From Laguncularia racemosa (lineage: Eukaryota; Streptophyta; Magnoliopsida; Myrtales; Combretaceae), in assembly GCA_037954665.1 (NCBI GenBank), contig JBBMOL010000302.1:248001-312000 (forward strand): 64,000 nt of DNA. The letters are read 5' to 3'. This document shows positions 10,611 through 22,780 of this stretch, piece by piece; the stretch's first letter is position 1; each line of letters opens with the position of its first letter. The notes beneath the pieces were generated by a model, which did not search any database, was not told the origin of the DNA, and saw only the letters and a list, made by a program, of their open reading frames with translations. Made by a program: the position numbers and the translations under genes.

Positions 10611-11729
10611 ATGTCAAGACATAACACTAATGGAGGAGAAAGTCAAGTGATGTTTGAGGAATTGATGAGGGAGATGAAGAGGATCCTAACGGGTGAACTA
10701 GAGCAGATCCATGATAGGATGGATAGGATGGAAAGGAGTAAGGAACCGTCTATTAGTACCACTGTCAGGAGAGGAGTAGGTAGACATAATGGGGGAGGAG
10801 TTAGGATAGATGAAGAAGAGGAATCTGATTTTGGAGATTACCAACACGTGAAGGATATGGGAAGTATCTAGAGGCATGATAGTAATTTAGGGAGTATTAA
10901 GTTGAAAATCCCAACTTTTGGGGGAAAGAATGATCCGGAATTGTATTTAGATGGGAGAGAAAGATGGATCATGTCTTTAAATGTCACAACTACATTGAGG
11001 AGAAAAAGATAAAATTAACTGTAGTAGAGTTTTCAGATTACGCCAGTGTATGGTAGGATCAATTGGTGCGTAATAGGCACAAGTATGGAGAGCGACCTGT
11101 TAACACTTGGGAGGAGATGAAAACGATCATGTAGAAGCATTTTATTCCTAGTCACTATCATTGGGACTTACTTAGGAAAGTCCAAGGGTTGACTCAGGGA
11201 AATAATAGTGTAGAGGATTATTATAAAGAGTTGGAGATGGTCATGATTAGGGTGAGAATTGAGGAGGATGATGAGGCCACTATAGCTAGATTCATCAATG
11301 GATTGAATCAAGAGATAGCTGATGTAGTAGATCTTCACCATTACTTAGATATGGAAGAGTTACTGCATAGAGTTATTAAAGTAGAGTGGCAGCTAAAATG
11401 CAGGAGTAAGCAGAGAACTGGCTCGACTTCCAAAACTCAATAGAAGTCTACGTGGAAGAGAAACTCCACCAATTCAAAGCCTAAGGAGGGCGTGAGGGCT
11501 ATGAATCCAGTTGCTACACCTAAGGGAAAGATTGACACTAAACTCCCTTCCAGGACGAGAGATATAAAGTGTTTTAGGTGTTAGGGATTTAGGCACATTG
11601 CATCCCAATGTCCAAATCAAAGGGCTATGATTATCAATGATAGTGAGGATGTAGAGAGTATGAGCTATGAGGATGAGGAGGAGTCACCATCACAGGAGTA
11701 TGAGGATGTTGACTTAAAGGACCTGTGAG
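10611..11729 (+). pseudogene. Element C gag, disabled
   Basis: It opens MSRHNTNGGESQVMFEELMREMKRI, like element A. The core is readable across frames: IKLKIPTFGGKNDPELYLD, FSDYASVW, TWEEMKTIM, FIPSHYHWDLL, VEDYYKELEMVMIRVRIEED, ATIARFINGLNQEIADVVDLHHYLD. The zinc knuckle CFRC...HIASQCPNQR is near 11570-11620 and has a stop inside it. There is TAG at 10869-10871, a frameshift near 10950, Trp to stop near 11058 (YASVW*DQL), and further TAGs near 11133 and 11441. Many stops look like G-to-A or C-to-T changes. Confidence 0.88.
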
Positions 11730-11812
11730 TGGCGAGTTGTACGTTACAAGGAGAGTACTTAGTGTACAACCCTAGGAGGATGGTGAGGGGATCCAGCATG
11801 AACATATTTTTC

Positions 11813-13004
11813 ATACACGGTGTCATATGCAGGGTAAAGTATGTAGCTTGATAATCAATAGTGGCAACTGCACTAATGTTGCTAGCACTTTGCTAGTAGA
11901 AAAGATGCAGTTGAAAGCAGTGAAGCATCCTAGACCATATCGATTGTAGTGGTTGAGTAATTGTAGGGAGGTTAAGGTGACTAAGCAGCTACTTATAGCC
12001 TACTCTATAAGGAGCTACAAAGATGAGGTTATGTGTGATGTGGTACCTATGCAGGCTAGCCACATCTTATTAGGGCGACCTTGGCAGTTTGATAGGAAGG
12101 TTATATACGATGGGTTCAAGAATCAATATTCTTTTGTTTTAAACAAAAGGAAGGTGGTTCTTACTCCACAAAAACCACGGGAAGCTTACGAGGACCAAGT
12201 GAAAATTGCCATAGAAGTTAGAGTGAAACACAAGAGTGTGCGAGAGCAGGGAGAGAAAAAAGAAAAGAGTGAGAGATAAACACTGGTGAGCTATGAGGGA
12301 AGAGTGTCTAAAACATTAAGAGGAGAGAAAATTGTAAGAAAAAGTAAGTGTGAGAGTGCAATATTGGCGAAGAAACAACTACTTGTACTTATGTACAAGG
12401 ATGTTTATTTTACTTATACTAATACTAATCTTCCATTACCTAATATGGTGTTTTCTTTTGACTTTGTTACAAGAATAGATGAGCTAGTCGTGAATGAGAG
12501 GAAATTGGATGCGATTCGAAAGTGGCTAATACCAAAGGGATGTGTTAGGATTGTGTTTCATCCAAGAGAAAAGGTTTGGGTGCATTTGAGAAAAGAAAGA
12601 TTTGTACCACAGCGAAAGCCTAAATTACATCCTAGAGGAGCGGGACTTTTCCAAGTCTTGGAGCGCATCAATTACAATACCTACAAGATTGATTTGTTGA
12701 GTCACTATGGTAATATAAGCACAATTGTAATGTTTCTGATCTTACTTTTTATAATGTAGGTGATTCAAAGACAAATCTTTTCGAGGAAGGAGGGAATGAT
12801 GAGGATCAGCTAGCATGAAAAAGGAAGGAGCTAAAATTCCATGATCCATTACATTGTATTGGAGGCCCAATAACTCGAGCTAGAGCTAAAAGGATGAATG
12901 AAGCTCTATAAGGACTAGTCATGGACTTGCAGGCTTAGGAATTAAGCTACACAAAAGGAAAACATACATGTGTCAACTTGATTCACGTGACCATAGAAGG
13001 ATGA
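11813..13004 (+). pseudogene. Element C protease fused by deletion to the integrase C-terminus
   Basis: The protease part reads VCSLIINSGNCTNVAST (the usual DGG is changed to NSG, so the active Asp is lost) and HILLGRPWQFDRKVIYDGF (to about 12120), followed by a Lys/Glu-rich linker. After about 12480 the sequence jumps to the integrase C-terminal domain: VWVHLRKERFVPQRKPKLHPRG, FQVLERINYNTYKIDL, then GGPITRARAKRMNEAL near 12860. RT, RNase H and the integrase core, roughly 2.5 kb in element A, are absent. The frame ends at 13002-13004. Confidence 0.87.
12783..12796 (+). other. Element C polypurine tract
   Basis: GAGGAAGGAGGGAA lies immediately before TGATGAGG, the start of the C 3' LTR at 12797. 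It matches the element A tract in form and in position inside the pol frame. Confidence 0.75.
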
Positions 13005-13469
13005 AATATTTAGAAATATTATATATTTGCATGGACAATACATTAGATGTTACATTCGGTTTTGTTATTATTTGTTGGTTTATTTTCCATATTATTTAGT
13101 TACCTACTTGGTGACACAAGAATAAGGATATAATAGGTAACTTAGGATTTCGATATTATGTTAGGTTTTTTTCCATATTGCATTCGTGTGCTATATACCA
13201 TGCTAGGGGGCGACTAAGAGAAAAACTTTGATAGATGAAAACACATCTTTTTCGTGAGATATGAAATACCACTTTTTGTTCTTTTGCAAAAGAACTTTTC
13301 CATAGGATTCTTAACCAGATTACTAGGAATAACTTTTGATAACTTAGGTTACAATCAATGGGTTTGATTGGGGTCTAGTTACCATCGCTTATTCAAGATG
13401 ATCCTCGGGGTAATTGAAAGCAACTAGCATTGTTGGGGTTCTAGATTTAACATACCTAGGGTTACACGC
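12797..13469 (+). repeat. C 3' LTR start joined to the beginning of the element G 5' LTR
   Basis: 12797-13004 is the coding part of the C 3' LTR. By 13465-13469 the sequence is the flank of element D and belongs to the host of D, which I take to be the element G 5' LTR because it resumes at 20398 and 24951 and ends at the G primer site. The C/G junction lies somewhere between 13005 and 13469, and I could not place it. No gene is present. Confidence 0.5.
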
Positions 13470-15103
13470 TGATGGGTGTCGAATCCAACAAAAATAAAAC
13501 CTACTCCTAGACAATTATATGATTTGCATTTAGTGGTGAGTAGGGTCGAATCCACAGGGATTGGTAAAGATATTTCTATTCAAAGAGAACAATAAGAAAA
13601 AGGAAAATGGGGGGTTTTTTTTCTGAATCAAATAAAGTAAAACAAGGTAAGAAAATCAGATATTAGTAAAAGCCTAGCCAAAGGAATCAAGATGGTTTAA
13701 TTCTAGGAATTGATCATCGATGCAAATGTTCTCTATTCTTGTTCTAGATAAATTGGTTATGGTTATTAACAAGCTCTAACAACCTATCTCTCCTTACTTC
13801 CTCGATAACCTCCGACAAGCGCTTTAAATTATTTCTCTTATTGATTAAACAACCCTTAGACAAGCGCTTAGGATTTAATCTATCAATAGCATTAAGATCT
13901 AGAGAGACTACCAATTCATGCCAGTAGATTATAAGATAACCTATTTAAACATGATCACATACCTCCATAACATGAATTCGATCATCTCTTTTATAACCAA
14001 ACATGTTATTGCGTCACTAAGACTAGAACAGTCAAACAATTACGGATTTGACGTGCTAGTTGACAATATATTAACTTGCTAATTGAGTAGAAGAGCTCTA
14101 TTCATACCAATCAACAAAGATAATAATGACAAAACGATTAGAAGATATATGAATACCCGAAAGCAAAGAATAGAATAAATACAAGTCAATTAGACCTCAC
14201 AATTCGTGGAGAATTAAACATCTATGACCCTTTGGCTAGAAAAGTAGCTTAGCGACACATGTTCATCAATAAAACGAAAATAAAAGATAGAAACATAATG
14301 AACCCGGTTGCTTGCTCTGCCTCCGCGTTTCCTTCTTCAAGATCCAAGATTCCAAAGTTCAAAAGTTCAAAAGTTTTCCTAACCCTCTAGGGTTGGCTCT
14401 ATTTATACTATTAGATGGATAGCATGTGATCTTTTGCTAGCAAGATACGAAAATATCTTTCCTTTTTCAAGTAGATTTCGAGAAGTGAAGATTCGTCTGC
14501 TTGGCACACCCCACCACACGGCCGTGGGTTAAGCCGTGCCATCCTCTGTGCATATTCTTCAAGTCTTCAACCGCGCCCAGTGTGAACCACGGTTAAACAC
14601 ACGGCCAGATTTCAAGCCGTGCCTTCGTCTGTGCATAATCTTCAAGTCTTCATCCGTGTCCAGTGTGTAGCACGGTTACACCCACGGCTAGATTTCAAGC
14701 TGTGTCTTCATCTGGTTGATGTTCCACACTTTCTTCTCCTTGGCATATCTATCTTCCACCACGGCTTCAAGCACGGTTTATCCCACAGGTTCCACCACGG
14801 CCGTGCCTTAAGCCGTGTCTCTCTCTGTTCAAAGTCTTCATTTTCGCCTTCTTGTCCAGTGTGTAGCACGGTTTGAACCTTGGCCGTGCCTCAAACCATG
14901 CTTCCTCCGGTGGTGTAATTCCTTGTCTTGATCCAAGTTGTAGATGACTTCTCTAAAATACTTGAATTAGCATCCTTGACTCCATTTAACCTGATTTATC
15001 ACGATGATAGAATTAAAGTACCATTTCCTTATGATTTCTATAAAATCAATAATAATTTAACACAATTTATACTATAAAGATTGAGTATAAAATGGCTCTA
15101 TCA
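13470..15103 (-). repeat. Element D 3' LTR
   Basis: This 1634-bp LTR runs from TGATGGGTGTCG to ...GGCTCTATCA. The minus-strand TATA box is at 14400-14407. Upstream of it, about 14515-14900, are many copies of CACGGCCGTG, AAGCCGTG and similar words. The 85-codon plus frame at 14619 lies in this array and recurs at 19908 in the other LTR, so it is not a gene. Confidence 0.95.
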
Positions 15104-16485
15104 AATTCCCCCACACTTAAACTCTTGCTTGTCCTCAAGCAATTGCATCAAATCAATTGGGAAATCTATCATAGATTATACAAACTTTCTTTTCATCATT
15201 CCAAGCATCTATTCATTTGTAATTCATGACTTGTAGTTTTAATGTCTACTACTTCAACCAAACTGGTTTCCTGTGATCAAATTACTATGGGCAAAATTCA
15301 ATATCTAATCTAAACAAAACAAACTTTAATCCTCATGTTTAGCAAAAGAATTTTTATTCCAAAAGTAAATACTTAATCCACTAAGGAAAAACACCCAATT
15401 AAACTTCATTGGACATTAGCAAACATATAATCCTTGCAACATAAAGTAAAAGCATATAGTATAAGCTCTTTGCTAGATATTCTTCCTTTTATACATCTTT
15501 GTTTTATTCAATGAATGTTCACATTCATGTTCTTTTGATTTACTCAACCATCTATTTTGACGGGTTTTTGCCCGCTTCTTTTCATGAACTTTTGCCTTTT
15601 TCGCCCTTATCGTTATAGTGAGTTCATTGAGTCGGCAACATCCTGAGCTCATCACTCAAGTGACTGGGTTTTGAGATACCCCTACAGACTCTTCCTCACT
15701 CTAACATTCAAGTTTGAATACTCTTAACTCAATTAGTTGAATCATTGGAGTAATGGCTATGCTTGATTCTTTTTTTTTTTTTAAGTGTTATGATTGCTTT
15801 ACAAACAACTTCAAAGAGTATACAGTAGCTAATATAACCTAGAAGTAAACTTGTTTATTTTTCACTTAGGGACTCGACTTACTCTTAGACTTCCAATTCT
15901 AAAGCTAAATACAAGGTAAATTTGTTTCTTAAAGATTTCACTACTTAATTTTAACCATGTATTCTAATCACAGCAGTGGGTGAGTAAAGCATTTGAACAA
16001 GTCAATTTCACATTTTGTAGATGCTTATTACAACATTTAGTACAATCTCTAGATTTCATGATAATTTTGAAAAACTTTGGCTTAAAATTGCTTAAGGACA
16101 AACATTCAGAGTATAAGTTAGTTCTCTATTCTCTATATTTTATTATCCTCTCCCCCACACTTAGCTTGAACAGTGTCCTCACTGTTCCTAATTCAGCACA
16201 ATTGAAGAGGAATTAACAACACAAAGGACATTAGAGAATAAGAGAAAGGAAATATTGGTACTTCCCTGGTATTGGAGTTTTCCCCTTAAGCTCTGGAAAG
16301 TGTCATCTAATGATATGTATCCTTGCTGCAGCCGATCTAAAGAGTTCAAAACTACACTAAAATCAAAACAAGCTAAACTAAAACAAAACAAAACTAAAAC
16401 AAACCAAAACTAATGCAAAACAAAACTTTTTTTTTTTTTATACATAGGTTGCCTCCCATGAAGCGCCTTTCTTTAACGTCTTTGG
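15104..16485 (-). other. Element D 3' non-coding region with terminal and internal purine tracts
   Basis: There is no supported gene. On the minus strand the terminal purine tract AAGTGTGGGGGAATT touches the 3' LTR (15104-15118). A second tract, AAGTGTGGGGGAG, lies inside at about 16150-16163. Each is preceded by a GAGGACA word. At 16443-16480 the minus strand carries GACGTTAAAG...GCGCTT...GGGAGGCAACC, the block also present after the protease in element F. The 60-codon frame at 15473 and the 67-codon frame at 16188 have no recognisable content. Confidence 0.7.
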
Positions 16486-18708
16486 CTAGACGTTCCTGGT
16501 TAAATATTCAGATAAGGATTTGGATTCCAGCCTTGGTGCCTGTGGTAAGGGGTTAATAGCATCATAAATATGAAATTTAATCACTTCACCATCAAACTCC
16601 ATAGTGAGGGTGCCATCATTTACATCGATTTTCGTTTTAGAAGTCTTAAGGAATGGTCGCCCTAATAATATCAATGATGAAGTATGAGAATCACTATCGT
16701 CCATGTCAAGCACATAAAAATCAGCAGGAAAAACCAACCCATTGACTTGAACTAAAACATCCTCTAGAACTCCCTCAGGATAAACATTGGACCTATCAGC
16801 AAGTTGAACAATAATACCCGTTTCCTTTAAAGGACCAACATTTAAATGTTGATAAACAGACAAAGGCATGACATTGATAGAAGCTCCTAGATCACACATG
16901 GCTTTAGCGATTCCAAGACTACCTATTTTGCAAGGAATGGCGAACATACCTGGGTCCTTACATTTAGGAGGAAGCTTCTTCTGAATAATAGTTGAAACAT
17001 TTTCACTCACACTATTCTTTTCATTACCTTTTAGCTTCCTTTTGTTAGTGCACAAGTCCTTGAGGAATCTACCATAGCGCGGTATTTGCTTAATTGCATC
17101 AAGTAAAGGAATATTTACCTCGACTTTACGAAACGTTTCTAGAATCTCTTTTTCTTTCGCTTCCTTCTTGGATTTCGCTAATCTGGAGGGGAAAGGAGGT
17201 GGTATCAATGTGACCTTCGATGGCTCAACTAGAGACTTGCTAATCTGGTCGCCCTGCTGGCTTGGAGTCGAAGTCTCTTTCTTGGTCTCTTCCTCAAGAT
17301 TAGACGGATTTCCTTTCTTATTTGATCCCTGCAATTCTGTTCCACTTCTCAAGGTAATGGCATTAACGCTTTGCTTCGGGTTTGGAATAGTTTGAGAAGG
17401 TAACTTACCTTGAGTTTCTAACCTATTGACAACTGAAGCAAGTTGGCTTACCTGATGCTCCAAGTTTTGAATGCTTTGCTTTGTTTCCTCCTGAAATTGT
17501 TTGGTATTCACAGCTAGAGACTTAACAATATCCTCAAGAGACATACCTGAAGTGGAAGGAGCTTGGGATACGTGGTATGATGGCTTAGGCTGGAATTGTT
17601 GGACATGTTGAGGGTTATTGCCATATCGGAAGTTAGGATGATCCCTCCATCCAGGATTGTAAGTATTCAAGTAGGGGTCATATTTCCTTTGTGGTTGTCC
17701 TGGAAATCCGCCTACAGCGTTGGCGTGTTCATGGTTGTCATCTTGCAATGTGGGACACATGTCGGTCGGATGATTAGGAGCAGCGCAAATTCCACAAGCT
17801 TTCACCTGTTGGGTATTTCCAAGAGCTAGCTGCTGCACAAGGGAGGTAAGATTAGAAATTGGATGTTCAAGGTTAGACACACTTACCTCATTTACCTTCC
17901 TTGAAGACATATCATGCCTATACCCAAATTGTTGTGAATTAGCAGCCATAATGGAGATCAATTCCCTAGCTTGACCAGGGGTTTTGTTTACTATGGCGCC
18001 TCCACTTGCAGCATCCATCATCTTTCTTTCCATCGGAAGTAGGCCTTCGTAGAGATATTGGATGAGGAGTTATTCGGATATCCCATGTTGTGGGCAGCTT
18101 GCACACAGTTGCTTGAACCTTTCCCAATACTCATGAAGAGTCTCGGTGTCCCTTTGTTTTATACCACAAATTTCTCTTCTTATACCAGCGGCTCTGGATG
18201 CGGGGAAGAATTTGTCCAAGAAGAGTCTCACCATATCAGTCCAAGTGGTGATAGAACCTAGAGGCAAATAAAACAACCAATCTTTAGCTTTAGTACTTAA
18301 AGAAAATGGAAAAGCACGTAGCTTGATTTGATCGTCGGTTATTCCTTGCGGCCTCATACTAGAACACACTATATGGAATTCTTTCAAATGCTTGTGAGGA
18401 TCTTCATTTTCAAGACCATGAAATGTAGGTAGCAGATGTATCAACCCAGATTTCAATTCGAACTCTACGGCTAGTTCGGGGTAGTGAATACAAAGTGGTT
18501 ATTGATTCACATCCGCCGCAGCCAACTCCCTTAAGGTTCTCTCGAGATTTACCATGTCTTCCTCTTTTTCAGAATCAAAGGATGAATCTGACAAGTCCGA
18601 TACTAAGTTCGGTCTGAGGGATGATCTAGCTTCTTGTCGCAACCTCTTTAGAGTCTTCTCAATCTCCGGATTATAAGTTAGTTCACCTGTCTAAGAAGAA
18701 CGAGTCAT
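16486..18708 (-). pseudogene. Element D gag-protease, one frame with three stops
   Basis: This is a single frame of about 740 codons from ATG at 18706-18708 (MTRSS). The Gag core is HGLENEDPHKHLKEFHIVCS, IKLRAFPFSLSTKAKDWL, LFLDKFFPASRAAGIRREI, LHEYWERFKQLCASCPQHGI. Then come MMDAASGG, a CCHC knuckle CGICAAPNHPTDMC (about 17755-17800), the Athila signature YLNTYNPGWRDHPNFRYGN, a Gln-rich coiled-coil region and an aspartic protease with DLGASINVMPLSVY and LILLGRPFLKTSKTKIDV. In-frame stops lie at 18691-18693, 18499-18501 and 18070-18072; the rest is open. The protein ends with SLSEYLTRNV and no pol follows. It would supply particles but no enzymes beyond the protease. Confidence 0.93.
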
Positions 18709-18736
18709 ACAAGAATAGAAATAAATTTGACACCAA

Positions 18737-18754
18737 TCCTCGGCAACGGCGCCA
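18737..18754 (-). other. Element D primer-binding site, tRNA-Asp-like
   Basis: The minus strand reads TGGCGCCGTTGCCGAGGA, one mismatch from the tRNA-Asp complement. It is separated by AATTT from the LTR boundary at 18760. Confidence 0.92.
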
Positions 18755-18759
18755 AAATT

Positions 18760-20392
18760 TGATGGGTGTCGAATCCAACAAAAATAAAACCTACTCCTAG
18801 ACAATTATATGATTTGCATATAGTGGTGAGTAGGGTCGAATCCACAGGATTGGTAAAGATATTTCTATTCAAAGAGAACAATAAGAAAAAGGAAAATGGG
18901 GGGTTTTGTTTGTGAATCAAATAAAGTAAAACAAGGTAAGAAAATCAGATATTGGTAAAAGCCTAGCCAAAGGAATCAAGATGGTTTAATTCTAGGAATT
19001 GATCATCGATGAAAATGTTCTCTATTCTTGTTCTAGATAAATTGGTTATGGTTATTAACAAGCTCTAACAACCTATCTCTCCTTACTTCCTCGATAACCT
19101 CCGACAAGCGCTTTGAATTATTTCTCTTATTGATTAAACAACCCTTAGACAAGCACTTAGGATTTAATCTATCAATAGCATTAAGATCTAGAGAGACTAC
19201 CAATTCATGCCAGTAGATTATAAGATAACCTATTTAAACATGATCACATACCTCCATAACATGAATTCGATCATCTCTTTTATAACCAAACATGTTATTG
19301 CGTCACTAAGACTAGAACAATCAAACAATTACGGATTTGACGTGCTAGTTGACAATATATTAACTTGCTAATTGAGTAGAAGAGCTCTATTCATACCAAT
19401 CAACAAAGATAATAATGACAAAATGATTAGAAGATATATGAATACCCGAAAGCAAAGAATAGAATAAATACAAGTCAATTCGACCTCACAATTCATGGAG
19501 AATTAAACATCTATGACCCTTTGGCTAGAAAAGTAGCTTAGCTACACATGTTCATCAATAAAACGAAAATAAAAGATAGAAACATAATGAACCCGGTTGC
19601 TTGCTCTACCTCTGCGTTTCCTTCTTCAAGATCCAATATTCCAAAGTTCAAAAGTTCAAAAGTTTTCCTAACCCTCTAGGGTTGGCTCTATTTATACTAT
19701 TAGATGGATAGCATGTGATCTTTTGCTAGCAAGATACGAAAATATCTTTCCTTTTTCAAGTAGATTTCGAGAAGTGAAGATTCGTCTGCTTGGCACGCCC
19801 CACCACACGGCCGTGGGTTAAGCCGTGCCATCCTCTGTGCATATTCTTCAAGTCTTCAACCGCGCCCAGTGTGAACCACGATTAAACACACGGCCAGATT
19901 TCAAGCCGTGCCTTCGTCTGTGCATAATCTTCAAGTCTTCATTCGTGTCCAGTGTGTAGCACGGTTACACCCACGGCTAGATTTCAAGCTGTGTCTTCAT
20001 CTGGTTGATGTTCCACACTTTCTTCTCCTTGGCATATCTATCTTCCACCACGGCTTCAAGCACGGTTTATCCCACGGGTTCCACCACGGCCGTGCCTTAA
20101 GCCGTGTCTCTCTCTGTTCAAAGTCCTCATTTTCGCCTTCTTGTCCAGTGTGTAGCACGGTTTGAACCTTGGCCGTGCCTCAAACCGTGCTTCCTCCGGT
20201 GGTGTAATTCCTTGTCTTGATCCAAGTTGTAGATGACTTCTCTAAAATACTTGAATTAGCATCCTTGACTCCATTTAACCTGATTTATCACGATGATAGA
20301 ATTAAAGTACCATTTCCTTATGATTTCTATAAAATCAATAATAATTTAACACAATTTATACTATAAAGATTGAGTATAAAATGGGTCTATCA
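18760..20392 (-). repeat. Element D 5' LTR
   Basis: This 1633-bp LTR is nearly identical to 13470-15103. The minus-strand TATA box is at 19689-19696 and the palindrome array at about 19800-20190. The target duplication CACGC follows at 20393-20397. Confidence 0.95.
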
Positions 20393-20397
20393 CACGC

Positions 20398-20480
20398 ATC
20401 AAAAGATTAAATCTTTATATGGGAATTATGAACTTTAATGAAATCTCATATGGTGATAGCGAGGGAGAGGTTTCCACTAT
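20398..20480 (+). repeat. Element G 5' LTR fragment between D and E
   Basis: This 83-bp A/T-rich remnant is bounded by the D duplication (CACGC) on the left and ends with the E duplication ACTAT (20476-20480). It has no coding content and is assigned to the G LTR by nesting only. Confidence 0.65.
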
Positions 20481-21522
20481 TAATAGGAATCAAAATCCGA
20501 CAAGACCTATCATTAGGGCAAGAGCTAAAGGATTTCAAATATTGACGATGAGGGCTCATTTTGAGCAAATCAACCACGGAATTATTTGTTTACTAACCTT
20601 TTTTCTAGTACTCATGTATTGTATATTCCAACAAGCACACTTATCAAGCTTTACAAAGCGATGGACAAACTCACTAAGACTTAACTTGTGGGCTTTCCAT
20701 AGATCAACCTAAACCGACGATGAGCTGGGCCGACGAATCCTATTAAAGAACTAGGATGTTAAAGACTATTTTCACTTGTAATTTATTTATTTGAATCATT
20801 TATGTTGTAAGTTTTTGAGACACTTTTATTTGGTTATAATAGGTGCTTTTAGGACTAGCCACCCTAAAGTGCCATAATTGTAATTTTGTGGACTTTTTAA
20901 CCCTAAAGGGAGAAAGTATAAATACTTGCTTAAGTAGGGTTTTGAGGGGACTTTTGAAATTTGAAGCAAATACACTTTTCGTGTAAGGGTTAGGGTTCAT
21001 CCTAAATCCATTAGCTCTTATCAATTTCCATCCAAAAATTGAAATTGTGGTGAGTGGCATCAAAGAGAATTTTGAGTAATATCAATTCCCTTTATTGTGT
21101 TTTTCCTTTTCTTCACTAGTGATTCATATCTAGGGTTGATTAGGATAGTTCTTGATCTGAATTTGATTTCATTTGTAACCTCTTTGTAATGATATAAGAT
21201 TGATTGGTTTTAGCACTTGTTATTACCATCAATTTTGCTTATATTGTGTGGCATGGATTGGTCTTAATTGTAATGAGGATCATGACTTTGTTTTTGTATG
21301 TTGATGATTTGGAAATCTCTTGGAATTTAAGTTGTTTTAGTGATTCAATTGAGGATTATCATCTTTGTAGTTTTCAACTCCTTGAATTTTAGCATTCGGA
21401 TCATATTACATTAACTAGGGTTCATGCAATTTGTTACCCTTTGGAACCGAATTTGATCTTATCATTTAGGGATTGTAATTTGGTTCATTTGCATGTGCTT
21501 AAACTTGGTTTTAGGCACATCA
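20481..21522 (+). repeat. Element E 5' LTR
   Basis: This 1042-bp LTR has a TATA box TATAAATA at 20917-20924. The first part still encodes the pol tail (NQNPTRPIIRARAKGFQ). It ends ...GGCACATCA. Confidence 0.94.
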
Positions 21523-22780
21523 TCTTTTGGTATTAGAGCATAGGTTAAGAGAAGGGAATTTTCGTGATCTTCACTATCAAATAGGGTTCTTCATTTCTTT
21601 TGATCCGAAATTGTATATGTGTGGAGGATTGAGTTGCTTAATTATGTTATTGAGGAGTTGAATTTGTTGTTTGTTCATGTGGTTGTAAGAAGGGTTCTTT
21701 GATTTTTGATTTCGGAAATTTGGGGTTTTTGATCTTACATCTTGATTCTGAAGTTAAGAGTAAAAATTAAATTGTTGATGTTGTTACTTGAAGTGGTGTG
21801 ATTATCTTACTTGGGGAGTTGAACTTGTTACTTGTTGGAGTGATTTTTGAGGAATTGTTGAAGCTCCATTTAGTTGATAATTTCGTGTATTAAGAAGGAG
21901 AGTAATAGCATATTTTTGTGAATTCAAATTTCATAACTTGAAGTTGCCTCAATTGTGAAGAAGTGGAGGTGTATTTTGCTTGGAATAATTCGGACATAAG
22001 AGGGGCTTAGTGTACATTTCCAGAAGTGAGTGTGTGGGTTTAAGGAAGTTATTTGAATTTCAAAAAACATATTAAGTGATTGATTAATTGTGTGTTCACT
22101 TGAATTTGAAATAGCTTCTTACCATTTGCGGATCTTGCACTTATTGAACTCCTTTTTTAATTTGAAAGTGAGCTGCCTTATTTTGTATTGAAGTTATGGT
22201 TTTGTTGTAGTTTGTGGAAGTGGGAAGTGAACCATGGCTTGAGGAGGATTGTATGTAGTGTTGTATTTTTATTGACTTAGTGAAGGGTGTATACATTTGG
22301 TGTTGGTTATTGTATGTGTTGTTGAGATCATTGTTGCTAGTGGCATGAAACATTGTGAACCGTGAGCAAGAAAGGAAGTTATGTGAAGGTGTATTGTGTG
22401 TTGTGTATGTGTTTAATTGCTGCCAATTGTGTATTTATGTGGTGAGAAGCCAAGGCAAGAAAAAGGAAAGTGAGTAGTAGAATTTGAAATTCAAACAAGT
22501 CATTAAAGTGTAAAAGTAATTGAACCCATTACTTAAACACTTATAGTTGAATTTAATTCTATCTACTTGAAAGTAGTTGTGTGTACTTCATTTATTTAAC
22601 TTTACTTGAAGTACCAAGAATTATTTATTTTTGCTTCAATTATTTCACTTGACTTTACTTGAAGTAACAATAAGCATTTCTTGCATTGGTTGAGTATAAG
22701 CACCGTGGGTGTGTAAGGGTGTGTTGTTATGGTGCTTGTAGTGAAGTGTGTTGTTAACTTGTTGAAGTTAGTTAATAACC
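21523..22780 (+). other. Element E leader with primer site
   Basis: The primer site TGGTATTAGAGC (21528-21539) is one mismatch from the tRNA-iMet complement. After it come about 1.2 kb of T/G-rich leader with many GTGT and TTGAATTTG words and no gene. Leaders of J, K, H, I and L have the same composition. Minus-strand frames in it (for example 22141, 22602) are products of this composition. Confidence 0.8.

Larger units (their letters stand above)
10028..13004 (+). mobile_element. Element C: internally deleted chromovirus-like element, 5' LTR not in window
   Basis: In plus orientation it comprises a leader, gag, protease and then, without RT, RNase H or the integrase core, the integrase C-terminus and purine tract. 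Its 5' LTR and primer site are not visible because element B occupies that position; they may lie left of the window. The 3' LTR starts at 12797 but its end could not be fixed. Stops are frequent, so this is an old, dead copy. Confidence 0.8.
13470..20392 (-). mobile_element. Element D: young non-autonomous Athila/TAT-like element without pol
   Basis: In minus orientation it has LTRs at 18760-20392 (5') and 13470-15103 (3'), primer site 18737-18754, one gag-protease frame 18708-16486, then about 1.4 kb of non-coding sequence to the purine tract. The target duplication CACGC is at 13465-13469 and 20393-20397. The LTRs differ at roughly two dozen sites by my count (about 98.5% identity), the most recent insertion that I can date here. 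RT, RNase H and integrase are absent, so it must have been mobilised by another element. Confidence 0.95.

Noticed and set aside
18737..18754. Sequence like the 3' end of tRNA-Asp (also at 8569-8586)
   Set aside because: Only 18 bases match, and they sit at LTR edges. They are primer-binding sites, not tRNA genes.
14619..20165. Two almost identical 85-codon frames (14619-14876 and 19908-20165)
   Set aside because: They lie at the same place in the two D LTRs, inside the palindrome array, and run against the element's direction. Duplication of the LTR explains them; there is no domain.
21204..21392. A 62-codon frame containing LFLYVDDLEISW, resembling an RT YVDD motif
   Set aside because: It is an isolated coincidence inside the E LTR; no other RT block surrounds it and the 3' LTR copy has the same non-coding context.
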